A DNA stretch of 64,000 nt from Roseiarcus sp963835955 (GTDB lineage Bacteria > Pseudomonadota > Alphaproteobacteria > Rhizobiales > Beijerinckiaceae), in the NCBI GenBank assembly GCA_963835955.1, contig CAWIHZ010000016.1:83545-147544 (forward strand), written 5' to 3'. The notes beneath the pieces are model-generated. The model saw only the letters and a program-made list of their open reading frames with translations, did not search any database and was not told the origin of the DNA. A program made the position numbers and the translations under genes. Of this stretch, positions 34,981 through 45,706 are shown in pieces (the stretch's first letter is position 1; each line of letters opens with the position of its first letter).

Positions 34981-35754
34981 TCAATGCAATATCTGCCTCA
35001 GGAACATCTTCGCGCGCTCATGTTGGGGATTGTTGAAGAAGGGGAGCGGCGCGTTGATCTCGAGTATTTCCCCGTTGTCCATGAATACGACGCGATCGGC
35101 CACCTGCCGGGCGAAACCCATCTCGTGGGTCACGACGATCATCGTCATCCCATCCTCGGCGAGTTCCGTCATCGTGTCGAGCACCTCCTTGACCATCTCG
35201 GGATCTAGAGACGACGTCGGCTCGTCGAACAGCATGATTTTCGGACTCATGCATAAGGCGCGCGCGATGGCCACGCGCTGCTGCTGACCCCCGGACAGTT
35301 GGCCGGGATATTTGGACGCCTGTTCCGGTATTTTGACCCGAGTGAGCAATCTCATCGCCATGTCCTCGGCGTCGCGCTTGGGCATCTTGCGCACCCATAT
35401 GGGCGCCAGCGTGCAGTTCTCCAGAATGGTCAGATGCGGAAACAAGTTGAAGCTCTGAAACACCATCCCCACCTCGCGGCGCACCTCGTCGATCCGCCGG
35501 ATGTCTCGGGTCAGTTCGATCCCGTCGACGACGATCGTTCCACGCTGATGTTCCTCCAACCAATTGACGCAACGGATCAGCGTCGATTTGCCGGAGCCGG
35601 ATGGACCACAAACGACAATGCGTTCGCCGCGCCTGACTGTCAGGTTGATGTTGCGCAGCGCATGAAAGCCGCCGTACCACTTGTGGACGCCGGCGAATTC
35701 GATTGCGACCGCGTCATCGGAGGGGGCATTCGCCAACACATCTCGCAGACTCAT
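34981..35754 (-). CDS. aapP: Amino-acid ABC transporter ATP-binding protein
   Basis: A 257-residue ABC ATPase of the polar amino-acid uptake (GlnQ/AapP) family. It shows Walker A VVCGPSGSGKSTLIRCVNWL, Q-loop VGMVFQSFNLFPHLT, signature YPGQLSGGQQQRVAIARAL and Walker B IMLFDEPTSSLDPEMVKEVL, followed by VTHEMGFARQVADRV. ATG at 35754 overlaps the permease stop codon (ATGA). It is the last gene of aapQMP; no binding-protein gene is in the window. Confidence 0.95.
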   Translation of the reverse strand: MSLRDVLANAPSDDAVAIEFAGVHKWYGGFHALRNINLTVRRGERIVVCGPSGSGKSTLIRCVNWLEEHQRGTIVVDGIELTRDIRRIDEVRREVGMVFQSFNLFPHLTILENCTLAPIWVRKMPKRDAEDMAMRLLTRVKIPEQASKYPGQLSGGQQQRVAIARALCMSPKIMLFDEPTSSLDPEMVKEVLDTMTELAEDGMTMIVVTHEMGFARQVADRVVFMDNGEILEINAPLPFFNNPQHERAKMFLRQILH

Positions 35755-36887
35755 TTCTTCCGCCCCGGCGCGAGCGCGCGCTCGACGAAAGCCGAATAGC
35801 GCGTCATCCCGAAACAGAAGACGAAATAGAACATTCCGGCAAAGACATAGCCGGTGGCCATGATCGTCGGCCCGCTCCATGACGGATCCTTGATCGCGTT
35901 ATTCATCGCTTCGAGGAAATCGGTGATGCCAACGATGGAGACCAGAGTCGTGTCCATAAACAAACCGACGAAGTTGTTGACAATGCCCGGCACCACCATC
36001 GTCAGCGCCTGCGGCAACACGACAAGGGCCATCATTCGCGGATAGTCGAGCCCGAGCGCCATCGCGCCTTCATATTGTCCCCTCCCGAGAGATTGCAGCC
36101 CCCCACGCACTTCTTCAGCCATGTAGGCGGCCGAAAAGAGGGCGATCCCCGCAAGCGCCCGGACCAATCGATCGGGCGCCCATGCCTCCGGAATGAACAG
36201 AGGCAGAATATTGTTGGCCATGAACAGAATGGTGATGAACGGAACCCCGCGTATGAATTCGATGAACAGGACGCTGGCCAGCCGGACGACAGGCATTTGT
36301 GAGCGCCGACCGAGCGCGAGCAGCACGCCAAGGGGCAGCGAAAAGACGATGCCGATGACAGCCGTCAGCAAGGAGACAAATATGCCTCCCCAAAGCAATG
36401 TGTCGACGACAGGCAGACCGAGCGTGCGGGAGCCGTGCAGGAGGACAATCGCAAAGATCGGATAGGCCACAAAGAAAAGCAGCGCGCCCCAGGCGCGGCG
36501 TGGCGCGTTCCGCCAGAGCAGCCAGACAATCAATGCGGCGCCGACCGCCTCTACGGCGTCGACGCGCCAGCGTTGCGCGACTGGATAGGAGCCGAAGCGC
36601 AGGTAGTCCCACTTGGCCGAAACGAACGCCCAACACGCGCCATCCTGGTGTCGCCGGCATAAGCCTCCGTCCGGAGCGGTCCAAATCGCGTGGGTCGTCG
36701 CCCAGGCGATCAGCGGGGGCAGCACCCACAGCGCAAGCGAGACGAACGCGACCGTCGTCAGCGTCGAGCCGATCGAAGAGAAGAGATTTGTCTTCGCCCA
36801 CGCCAACGCGCTGGCCGAGAGCGCAGGCGGGGGGTCTTCCGGTTCGGGCGTCGCGCGAACATAGGCCAATTCGTAAGCCACTCTCAC
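35751..36887 (-). CDS. aapM: Amino-acid ABC transporter permease (AapM type)
   Basis: A 378-residue inner-membrane permease. It has a long N-terminal part with several helices (GSTLTTVAFVSLALWVLPPL) and then the conserved HisM-type domain with the EAA loop EGAMALGLDYPRMMALVVLP. The start is placed at GTG 36887, which overlaps the aapQ stop (GTGA); in-frame codons further upstream are the antisense-like shadow of aapQ. The AapM length (~380) is matched. It pairs with AapQ to form the channel for general L-amino acids. Confidence 0.93.
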   Translation of the reverse strand: MRVAYELAYVRATPEPEDPPPALSASALAWAKTNLFSSIGSTLTTVAFVSLALWVLPPLIAWATTHAIWTAPDGGLCRRHQDGACWAFVSAKWDYLRFGSYPVAQRWRVDAVEAVGAALIVWLLWRNAPRRAWGALLFFVAYPIFAIVLLHGSRTLGLPVVDTLLWGGIFVSLLTAVIGIVFSLPLGVLLALGRRSQMPVVRLASVLFIEFIRGVPFITILFMANNILPLFIPEAWAPDRLVRALAGIALFSAAYMAEEVRGGLQSLGRGQYEGAMALGLDYPRMMALVVLPQALTMVVPGIVNNFVGLFMDTTLVSIVGITDFLEAMNNAIKDPSWSGPTIMATGYVFAGMFYFVFCFGMTRYSAFVERALAPGRKK

Positions 36888-38062
36888 CGTTCCTTGAGCG
36901 CGTAGCGAGCATTGAAGGCATTGAGCGCGGCGGCGACGGCCAGCGAGATGACCAGATACACCGCCATCGTAATCGCCATCACCTGCACCGCCGCCTGCGT
37001 CTGGTTGAGCACCGTGCCGGCGAAAATCTGCACAAGATCGGGATAGCCGACAAATACCGCCAGGGTAGAATTTTTGACGACGTTGAGGCACTGCGACGTC
37101 AGCGGCGGCACGATGAGCCTCAGGGCCTGAGGGATGACGATCAACCTCGCCGCAAGACCGCGATGCAGGCCGAGCGCGGCCGCCGCCTCGCTTTGCCCGT
37201 GCGGAACCGCGAGTAGTCCCGCGCGAACGATCTCGGCGATGAAGGCGCCGGTAAACGTCACGAGCCCGAACACAAGCGCGGCCATTTCCGGGAAAATCTG
37301 CATTCCGCCCTTCAAATTGAAGCCGGAAAGTCTGGCGATGTCGAAGCTGAACGGCGCGCCACCCCAGAAAATCGCGACAGCCGGCAGGCCGAGGATGAGA
37401 GCCGCTGCGACCAGCGCGCCCGGCGCCTGCGCGCCGGTTCGATCCTGGCGGCGTCGCGCCCAGACATAAAAGCCGGCGGCGGCGGCGGCGGCCAGGACGG
37501 CGGCGCCGGCGAACCAAGCCGCTCCGGGCCGCGCAATCGGCAGCGGCAGATAGAGGCCGCGATTGTTGAGAAACACGACGCCGCGCAAGTTGATCGACTG
37601 TCGCGGTCCCGGCAGCGATCTGAGAACCAAATTATACCAGAAGAGCAATTGCAGCAGCAGCGGCGTGTTGCGCAGCGCGCTGGTGTAGACGGCGGCGACG
37701 CGCGCGAGCAGCCAATTTGGGGACAGGCGCGCCACGCCGATCGCAAATCCCAATACCGTCGCTAGTGGAATGCTAATGACCGCGATCAGAAGTGTGTTGA
37801 GGAGACCGACCCAGAAGGCCCGCCCATAGGTGGAAAGGGCCGAATAGTCGATTAGCCGGAGATTGATATCGAAGCCGGCGACCTGATTCCAAAAGCCGAA
37901 GCCCATCGGAATGCCGCGGGCCCGCATCTGGGAATAGGCGTTGTAGGCGGCGCCGCCGACCACGGCGATAACGAAGACGACGAGCAGCGCCTGATATAAA
38001 AGCCCCCGCACCCGCGGGTCATTGAGCCACACCGAGCGCGCACCGCCCCTCGCCAAGTCCAT
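36884..38062 (-). CDS. aapQ: Amino-acid ABC transporter permease (AapQ type)
   Basis: A 392-residue permease and first gene of aapQMP. It has an N-terminal helix (LYQALLVVFVIAVVGGAAYN), FDINLRLIDYSALSTYGRAFW, and then the permease domain interrupted by a long insert, as usual for AapQ. The EAA loop SEAAAALGLHRGLAARLIVIP is followed by LVVPPL-like LRLIVPPLTSQCLNVVKNS. AapJ, the binding protein normally encoded upstream, is absent; instead sufT lies 97 nt upstream on the same strand. Confidence 0.93.
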   Translation of the reverse strand: MDLARGGARSVWLNDPRVRGLLYQALLVVFVIAVVGGAAYNAYSQMRARGIPMGFGFWNQVAGFDINLRLIDYSALSTYGRAFWVGLLNTLLIAVISIPLATVLGFAIGVARLSPNWLLARVAAVYTSALRNTPLLLQLLFWYNLVLRSLPGPRQSINLRGVVFLNNRGLYLPLPIARPGAAWFAGAAVLAAAAAAGFYVWARRRQDRTGAQAPGALVAAALILGLPAVAIFWGGAPFSFDIARLSGFNLKGGMQIFPEMAALVFGLVTFTGAFIAEIVRAGLLAVPHGQSEAAAALGLHRGLAARLIVIPQALRLIVPPLTSQCLNVVKNSTLAVFVGYPDLVQIFAGTVLNQTQAAVQVMAITMAVYLVISLAVAAALNAFNARYALKER

Positions 38063-38159
38063 TTACCGGGCCCTAACGCCCCTGACGCCGCCGCCCGGGC
38101 AAAAAACAGGCGCAGATAATTGCGCTCTCTCCCGACCCGAGCAAACCGCGTCTTGCCCC

Positions 38160-38546
38160 TCACCACATGTCGAGCGCGACCCGCGCTTCGTCGGACATGC
38201 GGCTTTGATCCCACGGCGGATCGAACACCATATCCACTTTCGCGCCCGCGACGCCCGGGACGGCGCCGACCGCGTTCTCGACCCACAGCGGCATTTCGCC
38301 GGCGACCGGGCACGCCGGCGCCGTCAGCGTCATCTCGATCCTGACAAAACGGCTGTCGTCGATGTCGACGTTGTATATGAGCCCGAGTTCGTAAATGTCG
38401 GCGGGAATCTCCGGATCATAGACAGTCTTGAGCGCGGCGACGATCAAGTCTGTCAGCTCGCGTAATTCGTCCGGCGCCATCTGCGACGGCGCGTTGATTA
38501 TCGCGCTCTGCTGGGCAGAACCGGCGTCGCTCAACGCATCGCTCAT
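38160..38546 (-). CDS. sufT: SUF-associated Fe-S assembly protein SufT (DUF59/MIP18)
   Basis: A 128-residue DUF59 protein: AALKTVYDPEIPADIYELGL then IYNVDI is the family core, and the conserved cysteine is in TLTAPACPVAGEMP. It helps in Fe-S cluster maturation, especially under high Fe-S demand. It lies 12 nt downstream of sufS and is the last gene of sufBCDST on the minus strand. Confidence 0.93.
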   Translation of the reverse strand: MSDALSDAGSAQQSAIINAPSQMAPDELRELTDLIVAALKTVYDPEIPADIYELGLIYNVDIDDSRFVRIEMTLTAPACPVAGEMPLWVENAVGAVPGVAGAKVDMVFDPPWDQSRMSDEARVALDMW

Positions 38547-38558
38547 GTCGGGCCCTCC

Positions 38559-39806
38559 CTAACCGAACAGCCGTTGCGCACGGGTCAAGGCGTCTACGAG
38601 CGCATCGATCTCGCCAAACGTATTGTATAGCGCGAACGAGGCGCGGCAAGTCGACGTGACGCCAAATCGCTGCAAAAGCGGCATGGCGCAATGCGTCCCA
38701 GCCCTGACCGCGACCCCCGATCTGTCAATCAGCGTCGCGACATCGTGCGCATGCGCGCCCTGCATCGTAAACGACAGAATCGGGCCCTTTCCGGGGGCTG
38801 TGCCGATAATGCGCAATGCGTTCATCGAGGAGAGTCGTGCGTGCGCGTAGGCGCTCAACGCCTCCTCATGCGCGCGGATGCGACTTCTTCCGACCCCCTC
38901 CATATAGTCGAGCGCCGCGCCAAGCCCTATCGCCTGAACGATCGGCGGAGTTCCCGCTTCAAAGCGATGCGGGGGATGATTATAGCTGACGGTCTCTCGC
39001 GTCACCTCATCGATCATTTCGCCGCCGCCCTGATACGGCGGCAAGGATTCGAGCATTTCGCTCTTGCCATAAAGGACGCCGATCCCGGTGGGGCCATAAA
39101 CCTTGTGTCCGGTAAAGACGTAAAAGTCGGCGTCCAGTTCGCGCACGTCGACGTCGAGATGTACGGCGCCCTGCGAACCGTCGACCAGCACCGGAACCCC
39201 GCGTTGATGCGCGATCCGGATCACTTCCTTGATCGGCGGCGCGGTGCCGAGAACATTCGACATTTGCGTGATCGCGACGATTTTCGTTCGGTCGCTCAGC
39301 GCGCGCTCGAACCCGTCGAGCGAAAACGAACCGTCGTCGCCGACGTCGACCCAACGCAGCACCGCGCCCTTGCGTTCGCGATGAAAGTGCCAAGGGACGA
39401 TGTTGGAGTGGTGCTCCATCACGCTCAAAACGATTTCATCGCCCGCGCCAATGTGATTAAGTCCATAACTCGCCGCGACCAGGTTGATCGCCTCGGTCGC
39501 CGATCGGGTGAACACGATCTCTTCGTGCGAGCCGGCGTTGAGAAACCGTCGCACGCTTTCGCGCGCCGCTTCGTACGCCTCCGTCGCCGCATTGGCGAGA
39601 TAGTGCAACCCGCGATGGACGTTCGCGTATTCATGCTCGTAAGCGTGAACGAGTCGACTGACGACTGCGTTCGGCTTCTGCGCCGACGCGGCGTTGTCCA
39701 AATAGACGAGCGGTTTGCCGTACGGGCGCTCGGCGAGGATCGGGAAGTCCGCGCGGATCGCGTCGACGTCATAATCGCCCGATGCAATTCGGACAGGTTC
39801 GTTCAC
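38559..39806 (-). CDS. sufS: Cysteine desulfurase SufS
   Basis: A 415-residue PLP-dependent group II cysteine desulfurase that takes sulphur from cysteine for the SufBCD scaffold. PLP-lysine motif: DFYVFTGHKVYGPTGIGVLY. The catalytic cysteine lies in AVRAGTHCAMPLLQRFG, with the RAGxHCA loop of SufS. A GTG start at 39806 (MNEPVRIASGDYDVDAIRAD) with GGAGG upstream is preferred to an in-frame start 15 codons earlier. Operon order is sufB-C-D-S-T; sufE/sufU is not in the window. Confidence 0.95.
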   Translation of the reverse strand: MNEPVRIASGDYDVDAIRADFPILAERPYGKPLVYLDNAASAQKPNAVVSRLVHAYEHEYANVHRGLHYLANAATEAYEAARESVRRFLNAGSHEEIVFTRSATEAINLVAASYGLNHIGAGDEIVLSVMEHHSNIVPWHFHRERKGAVLRWVDVGDDGSFSLDGFERALSDRTKIVAITQMSNVLGTAPPIKEVIRIAHQRGVPVLVDGSQGAVHLDVDVRELDADFYVFTGHKVYGPTGIGVLYGKSEMLESLPPYQGGGEMIDEVTRETVSYNHPPHRFEAGTPPIVQAIGLGAALDYMEGVGRSRIRAHEEALSAYAHARLSSMNALRIIGTAPGKGPILSFTMQGAHAHDVATLIDRSGVAVRAGTHCAMPLLQRFGVTSTCRASFALYNTFGEIDALVDALTRAQRLFG

Positions 39807-39893
39807 GCGGTGGCCTCCGTAGCTGCGACGGGCGCTCCCCGCGGCGCGCAATCGCGAATTCCAACCCTCCCTCGCCTGTCGCGCATCGCAGCC

Positions 39894-41153
39894 TCACTCC
39901 TCCAGCGAAAGCCAGCCGCGAAGCAAGGCGCACAGCGCGCTGGCCAGCGCTTCGTCGTCGACGCGCTCGATCGCCTCCGCCCCGAACGCTTCCAGCAACA
40001 TCGCTTCTGCTTCGCCCTTCGCGATCCCTCGTGTCTGCAAATAGAACACCTGCTCGGGATCGAGCGAACCAATGGTCGCGCCATGGCCGCAGACTACGTC
40101 ATCGGCGAATATCTCCAGTTCCGGCTTGGCGTTCATTTGCGCCCGCGGAGACAACAGAATGGCTTGCGATTTCATCGCGCCGTCGGTCTTTTGCGCCGCG
40201 CCCTCGACAACGACCTTGCCCTGGAAGACCCCAATCGCGTCATCGTCGACTATCGCCCGATAGAACTCGCGGCTCATTCCCCTTGGCGCGGAGTGAACGA
40301 CTTGCAATGTCGTATCGGCGCGTCGGGACCCGTCTATGAGCGCCAGTCCGCCAAGCACGAGCTTCGCTTCCACCCCGCCCATATTCACAAAAATCTGCCG
40401 CCTGGTCAGCACGCCGCCGGACACGAGCGCAAAAGCGTTGAGCTCCGCCTTCGCCCCTAGTTCGCACATCAGACTTTCAACGTGCAGCCCCGGGTCGTCC
40501 CCGACCAAGACGATGTGCTTGGCCTTCGCGTCCGCGGCGAGCGTCAAATTGGTCGCGACGTTGCGTTGCGCGGCGGCGCCGGCGCCAAGGAAATTCTCAA
40601 CGAATGTCGCGCGCGCGCGAACGCCCAGGGCAATCGAAACCCGTGAATAGAAAGAATTGCCGGACTTCCGGCTCGCGACATGCACAATCTCGATCGGCTC
40701 TGCGATCTCGGCGCCGTCCGGGACGGCGATCGAGCAAGAGCCGACGGCCATCGCCTCGTTGAGCGCGACCATGGCGTCGTCCAGTCTCGTGGCCGGCATT
40801 TCCTCCAATGTAACCTCAACCCCGGCCGGCAAACGGTCGGAAAGGGCCGGGACATAATGTCCGTCGAGCACCACCAACCTGGCGGCGCCGAGGCGCCCGC
40901 GCCCGGCGAGCGTTTCCTTGCCAACATCGATCGCGGCCTGGTCGGGAGCCGACGCCAACGGCGCCGCATCGGTCATCGCGGCGCGCAAGTCGGTGTAATG
41001 CCATGCCTCCATGCGCCGCGTCGGCAGACCGCGTTCAGCAAAGCGAGCGAAAGCCGCGGCCCGGCGCGGCGAAGGCGCTAAACCCTCCAGGGCGGCGAAT
41101 TGCCGGGCAAGCGTCGCCTCAGCGGTCGATTTCTGCACGGAATGGACGATCAT
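39894..41153 (-). CDS. sufD: Fe-S cluster assembly protein SufD
   Basis: A 419-residue SufBCD scaffold subunit. N-terminus GLPTRRMEAWHYTDLRAAM is the family hallmark (RRxExW.YT.L). The beta-helix core includes GAGAAAQRNVATNLTLAADA, and the C-terminus has VVCGHGATIGSLDPEQVFYL followed by QTRGIAKGEAEAML. It probably brings in iron together with SufB. ATG at 41153 is chosen; more than 60 in-frame codons upstream are not protein-like. The next gene upstream, sufC, is 7 nt away. Confidence 0.95.
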   Translation of the reverse strand: MIVHSVQKSTAEATLARQFAALEGLAPSPRRAAAFARFAERGLPTRRMEAWHYTDLRAAMTDAAPLASAPDQAAIDVGKETLAGRGRLGAARLVVLDGHYVPALSDRLPAGVEVTLEEMPATRLDDAMVALNEAMAVGSCSIAVPDGAEIAEPIEIVHVASRKSGNSFYSRVSIALGVRARATFVENFLGAGAAAQRNVATNLTLAADAKAKHIVLVGDDPGLHVESLMCELGAKAELNAFALVSGGVLTRRQIFVNMGGVEAKLVLGGLALIDGSRRADTTLQVVHSAPRGMSREFYRAIVDDDAIGVFQGKVVVEGAAQKTDGAMKSQAILLSPRAQMNAKPELEIFADDVVCGHGATIGSLDPEQVFYLQTRGIAKGEAEAMLLEAFGAEAIERVDDEALASALCALLRGWLSLEE

Positions 41154-41160
41154 CGCCCCC

Positions 41161-41910
41161 TCATGCGGCCGCTTCCGAGTAATCGCGATAGCCGTTGCGC
41201 TCCAGTTCGAGCGCCAGCTCCGGGCCGCCGCTGGCGACGATGCGGCCCTTGGCCATGACGTGGACCTGGTCCGGCCTGATATGATCAAGAAGACGCTGGT
41301 AATGGGTGATGACGAGGAATGTTCGGTTCGGATCGCGCAAGGCGTTGACGCCGTCCGCGACAATCCTCAGCGCATCGATGTCGAGTTCCGAATCCGTTTC
41401 GTCGAGCACCCCGAGGCGCGGTGTCATCAACGCCATTTGCAGCACCTCGAGCCGCTTCTTCTCGCCGCCGGAAAATCCGACATTGAGCGGCCGTCGCAGC
41501 GTCTCCTGGTCGATTTTCAGCCTCTGCGAGGCCTCGCGCACCCGGCGCATGAATTCCGGAGTCGTAAGATCGGCATCGCCGCGCGAACGCCGCTGCGCAT
41601 TGAGCGCGGCCTTCAAGAACGTCATCGTGCCAACGCCGGGAATCTCGATCGGGTATTGAAACGCGAGAAACACGCCGCTCCGCGCCCGCTCGTCAGGCTC
41701 CAACTCCAACAGGTCTTCGCCGTCGAGCCATACGCCGCCCGACGTCACCTCGTAGCCGGGCTTGCCGGCGATAACGTAGGCTAGCGTGGATTTGCCGGAG
41801 CCATTTGGCCCCATGATCGCCACGACCTGCCCCGCGCCCACGCTAAGGCTCAGATCATCGAGGATCGGCGTCCCGTGGACCGATACGCTGAGGTTCCTGA
41901 TATCGAGCAT
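41161..41910 (-). CDS. sufC: Fe-S cluster assembly ATPase SufC
   Basis: A 249-residue ABC-type ATPase that drives the SufBD scaffold. Walker A GPNGSGKSTLAYVIAG, SufC-type FQYPIEIPGV, signature GFSGGEKKRLEVLQMAL and Walker B LGVLDETDSELDIDALRIVA are all present. ATG at 41910 (MLDIRNLSV) is preferred; a TTG 8 codons upstream is possible. It lies between sufB (57 nt) and sufD (7 nt). Confidence 0.96.
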   Translation of the reverse strand: MLDIRNLSVSVHGTPILDDLSLSVGAGQVVAIMGPNGSGKSTLAYVIAGKPGYEVTSGGVWLDGEDLLELEPDERARSGVFLAFQYPIEIPGVGTMTFLKAALNAQRRSRGDADLTTPEFMRRVREASQRLKIDQETLRRPLNVGFSGGEKKRLEVLQMALMTPRLGVLDETDSELDIDALRIVADGVNALRDPNRTFLVITHYQRLLDHIRPDQVHVMAKGRIVASGGPELALELERNGYRDYSEAAA

Positions 41911-41967
41911 CAGACAGCGACTTTCATTTCGCAATTCGCGCCGGACCGAGGCGACGGAACGGGTGCG

Positions 41968-43437
<1,470 letters not shown>

Positions 43438-43699
43438 GAAAGACATCTCCTCGCCTTGGCGGTTTCAAGGACCGCCGGTGGGGGTCATAGTCGCAACAGC
43501 TCGACTGGCGTAAATTCGAGCGCGCAGACACTATCACATATGGGTTGAACGAACGCCGTCTGCAAGCGACCTATTAATATCGTGTGGCGCCGCAACGCAA
43601 GGCGTTTGGCGTAGAATATTGTACTATTTTGAATTGCTTTTATTGCGGCCAAGATCGCCGATGGCTGGAACAACCGGCGACCGCGCCGAGTTGGCTCGG
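43438..43699. other. Intergenic region upstream of sufB
   Basis: About 260 bp between the HerA-like gene's stop and sufB. It contains an AT-rich block (43575-43645) and should carry the suf promoter and iron-responsive sites, but no site could be assigned with confidence. Confidence 0.4.
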
Positions 43700-45466
43700 C
43701 TAGGCCGCCTCGCCGCGCAATCGAACCGCAAGGCTCCTCAAATCGATTGGAATCGGATCGAAAGATGATCCTTCCGGGCAGCGCTGCTCCTCCGGATGGA
43801 GCGAGATGTCGGCGAACTTCATCCGCATCGGGGTGGCGATCGCTTCGCCGAACGCGATAGCCTCGCGATCGGCGATGGAGGACAGGAACGCGATCGTGCT
43901 CAGCGCGGAGGCGCCGACCGCGTCCTGAATGATCCTCTTGTCGTTCTCGTTGGTTAGCCGCATGGCGAACATTGTCGCGCACTGGGAAAGGACGGTCGGG
44001 TCGAGTTCGGACGGCCGTTGCGAAATCACGCCGAGTGAAGCGCTGTACTTTCGGCCCTCCTTGGCGATTCGACCGATCGCCTGTCTGGCGGGCCCGAAGT
44101 TCTGCACCTGGCCCGCTGGAATGTAGCGATGCGCCTCTTCGCAAAGCACGTTCACTTCATAGGTTCCCGTGCACCAAAACGCGATTTCGAACGCGAGCCG
44201 GGCGACCACGGAAACCACCGAGTTGACGACTTCGTTGGGCAGGCCCGCGAGCTCGATGACCGTGATCGGCATACCCCGGGTTGGGATGCGGAACAGGCGC
44301 GATATGACTTTGGCGATGTCGTCCTCGGCGACCGTCCTGCCGAACATGAACCGAAATCGCGGATCCCGGCTGAGCCCTTCGAGCCGAAAGCGCAATCCGC
44401 GCAGATCGGACCGGGTGAAGCGCTGGTCGAGCTTGCCGAGCCACTCCTCGATGACGGCGACCGCGTCGATCATGCGAAACGGCGTCGGCGTATCCGGTGT
44501 TATCTGAGCGCTTTCAGCGACGGTTTGGCGGCGCAGCACGCTGCCCCCGGCCGACGAACCGGTATCGGCAAGGTACTTGGTTTTCGCCGCCCGAATGACG
44601 TCATAAAGCGCATCCCGTTCGTCCGCGTGCGGCTGCCGGCCGCTGAAAACGATGTCGGCGAGCTCGTCGAAACGAAACATCCAAATCGGCAACTCGAGGC
44701 TCTCCGAGTTGATGACATTCGCCAGGCTGGGAAAATGGGTCGCATATTCGTTGTGCGGATCGAGGATGATGACGCGGAGTTTCGGCCTGACCGCGACCGC
44801 TTTCTTGATCAGAAGACTCACGGCTGTTGTCTTGCCTACGCCGCTCGACCCGAGCACTGCGAAGTGTCGCGCAATCAATTCGCTGATGTCGATGTCAGCG
44901 GACACGGCGTTATTCTGGCTCAACCGACCGATTTGGACGGCTTGGCGTCCGCGGAAGGCGTAGATCGCCCGGAGGTCCTCGGCGCGAATTCGACGCGCGC
45001 TCGATCCTAGAGGCGGATGCGAGTGAATGCCGCGATGGAATATCGGCCCGCCCTCTGCTTGATCGACGATCTCGCCGTTCAGCTCAATCGTGACTCGAGC
45101 ATTGTTGACCCCCGATTGGGACCACCTTCCGTCGGTCGTGGCGACCTCGCATACGACGCCAACCAGACGAGAGGCGCCGTGGACGACCGTGATCAGGTGG
45201 CCCACCGACCACTCCTCGCCGTCCGGCTCGAGGCGGCAATCGATGACGCCCTGTATCCCATTCAGGGACACCAGATGGCCGATGACACGCGGCGGCGGGG
45301 TTTCGCGACGTTCATGCGCGTCGACGGCGCCCGAGCCGGCCGGCTCACTTTCGCGCGGAATGCTCCTGATGGCGGGGGCGAAACCCGAACTCCCCGCTCT
45401 CTCTGTTTCCGCTTGAGCGCCTCCGGTTCGGTAAATTGATCCTGAATCGAGGCGAAGTGATTGCAT
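43700..45466 (-). CDS. HerA-like ATP-binding protein (DUF87)
   Basis: A 588-residue HerA/FtsK-superfamily ATPase. It has an N-terminal HAS-barrel-like part (HLVSLNGIQGVIDCRLEPDG, EWSVGHLITVVHG), Walker A FAVLGSSGVGKTTAVSLL, RVIILDPHNEYATHF, Walker B VNVLCEEAHRYIP, and the arginine-finger region RIAKEGRKYSASLGVISQRP, the latter typical of HerA. Such hexamers translocate DNA, often with NurA or SIR2 partners; neither is adjacent here. Start: ATG at 45466 (MQSLRLDSGSIYRTGG); a GTG 21 codons upstream is possible. Confidence 0.85.
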   Translation of the reverse strand: MQSLRLDSGSIYRTGGAQAETERAGSSGFAPAIRSIPRESEPAGSGAVDAHERRETPPPRVIGHLVSLNGIQGVIDCRLEPDGEEWSVGHLITVVHGASRLVGVVCEVATTDGRWSQSGVNNARVTIELNGEIVDQAEGGPIFHRGIHSHPPLGSSARRIRAEDLRAIYAFRGRQAVQIGRLSQNNAVSADIDISELIARHFAVLGSSGVGKTTAVSLLIKKAVAVRPKLRVIILDPHNEYATHFPSLANVINSESLELPIWMFRFDELADIVFSGRQPHADERDALYDVIRAAKTKYLADTGSSAGGSVLRRQTVAESAQITPDTPTPFRMIDAVAVIEEWLGKLDQRFTRSDLRGLRFRLEGLSRDPRFRFMFGRTVAEDDIAKVISRLFRIPTRGMPITVIELAGLPNEVVNSVVSVVARLAFEIAFWCTGTYEVNVLCEEAHRYIPAGQVQNFGPARQAIGRIAKEGRKYSASLGVISQRPSELDPTVLSQCATMFAMRLTNENDKRIIQDAVGASALSTIAFLSSIADREAIAFGEAIATPMRMKFADISLHPEEQRCPEGSSFDPIPIDLRSLAVRLRGEAA

Positions 45467-45706
45467 GAATATATTCCATCGGCCCGAGAAGCGGAGAAAG
45501 ACGGCGAGGTTGAGCCTGCCGACGAACACGTAAAGAAAACGTTTGGCGCCGGGACGGATTCCGGATTCCGCATCGCGGCGCGGTGTTTCGAGCCTCAGTT
45601 GGCGTCGCGGCGCCGATAGTGAACGGCGGCGTAGCTTAAGACCGCGAGTTCGAGCGGCGTCTCGTCGCCCGCCCCCGGCCTTAAGGGACGGCGCCGACTT
45701 TCGGGC

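Noticed and set aside
43575..43645. AT-rich block upstream of sufB considered as an IscR or Irr site
   Set aside because: No sequence matching a consensus closely enough to name a regulator.
43700..45466. HerA-like ATPase as part of a SIR2-HerA or NurA-HerA defence system
   Set aside because: No SIR2, NurA or other nuclease gene is adjacent; the neighbours are suf and ppx genes.
45530..45706. GTTCGA-type string near 45650 considered as a tRNA T-loop
   Set aside because: No acceptor stem or anticodon arm can be formed around it.
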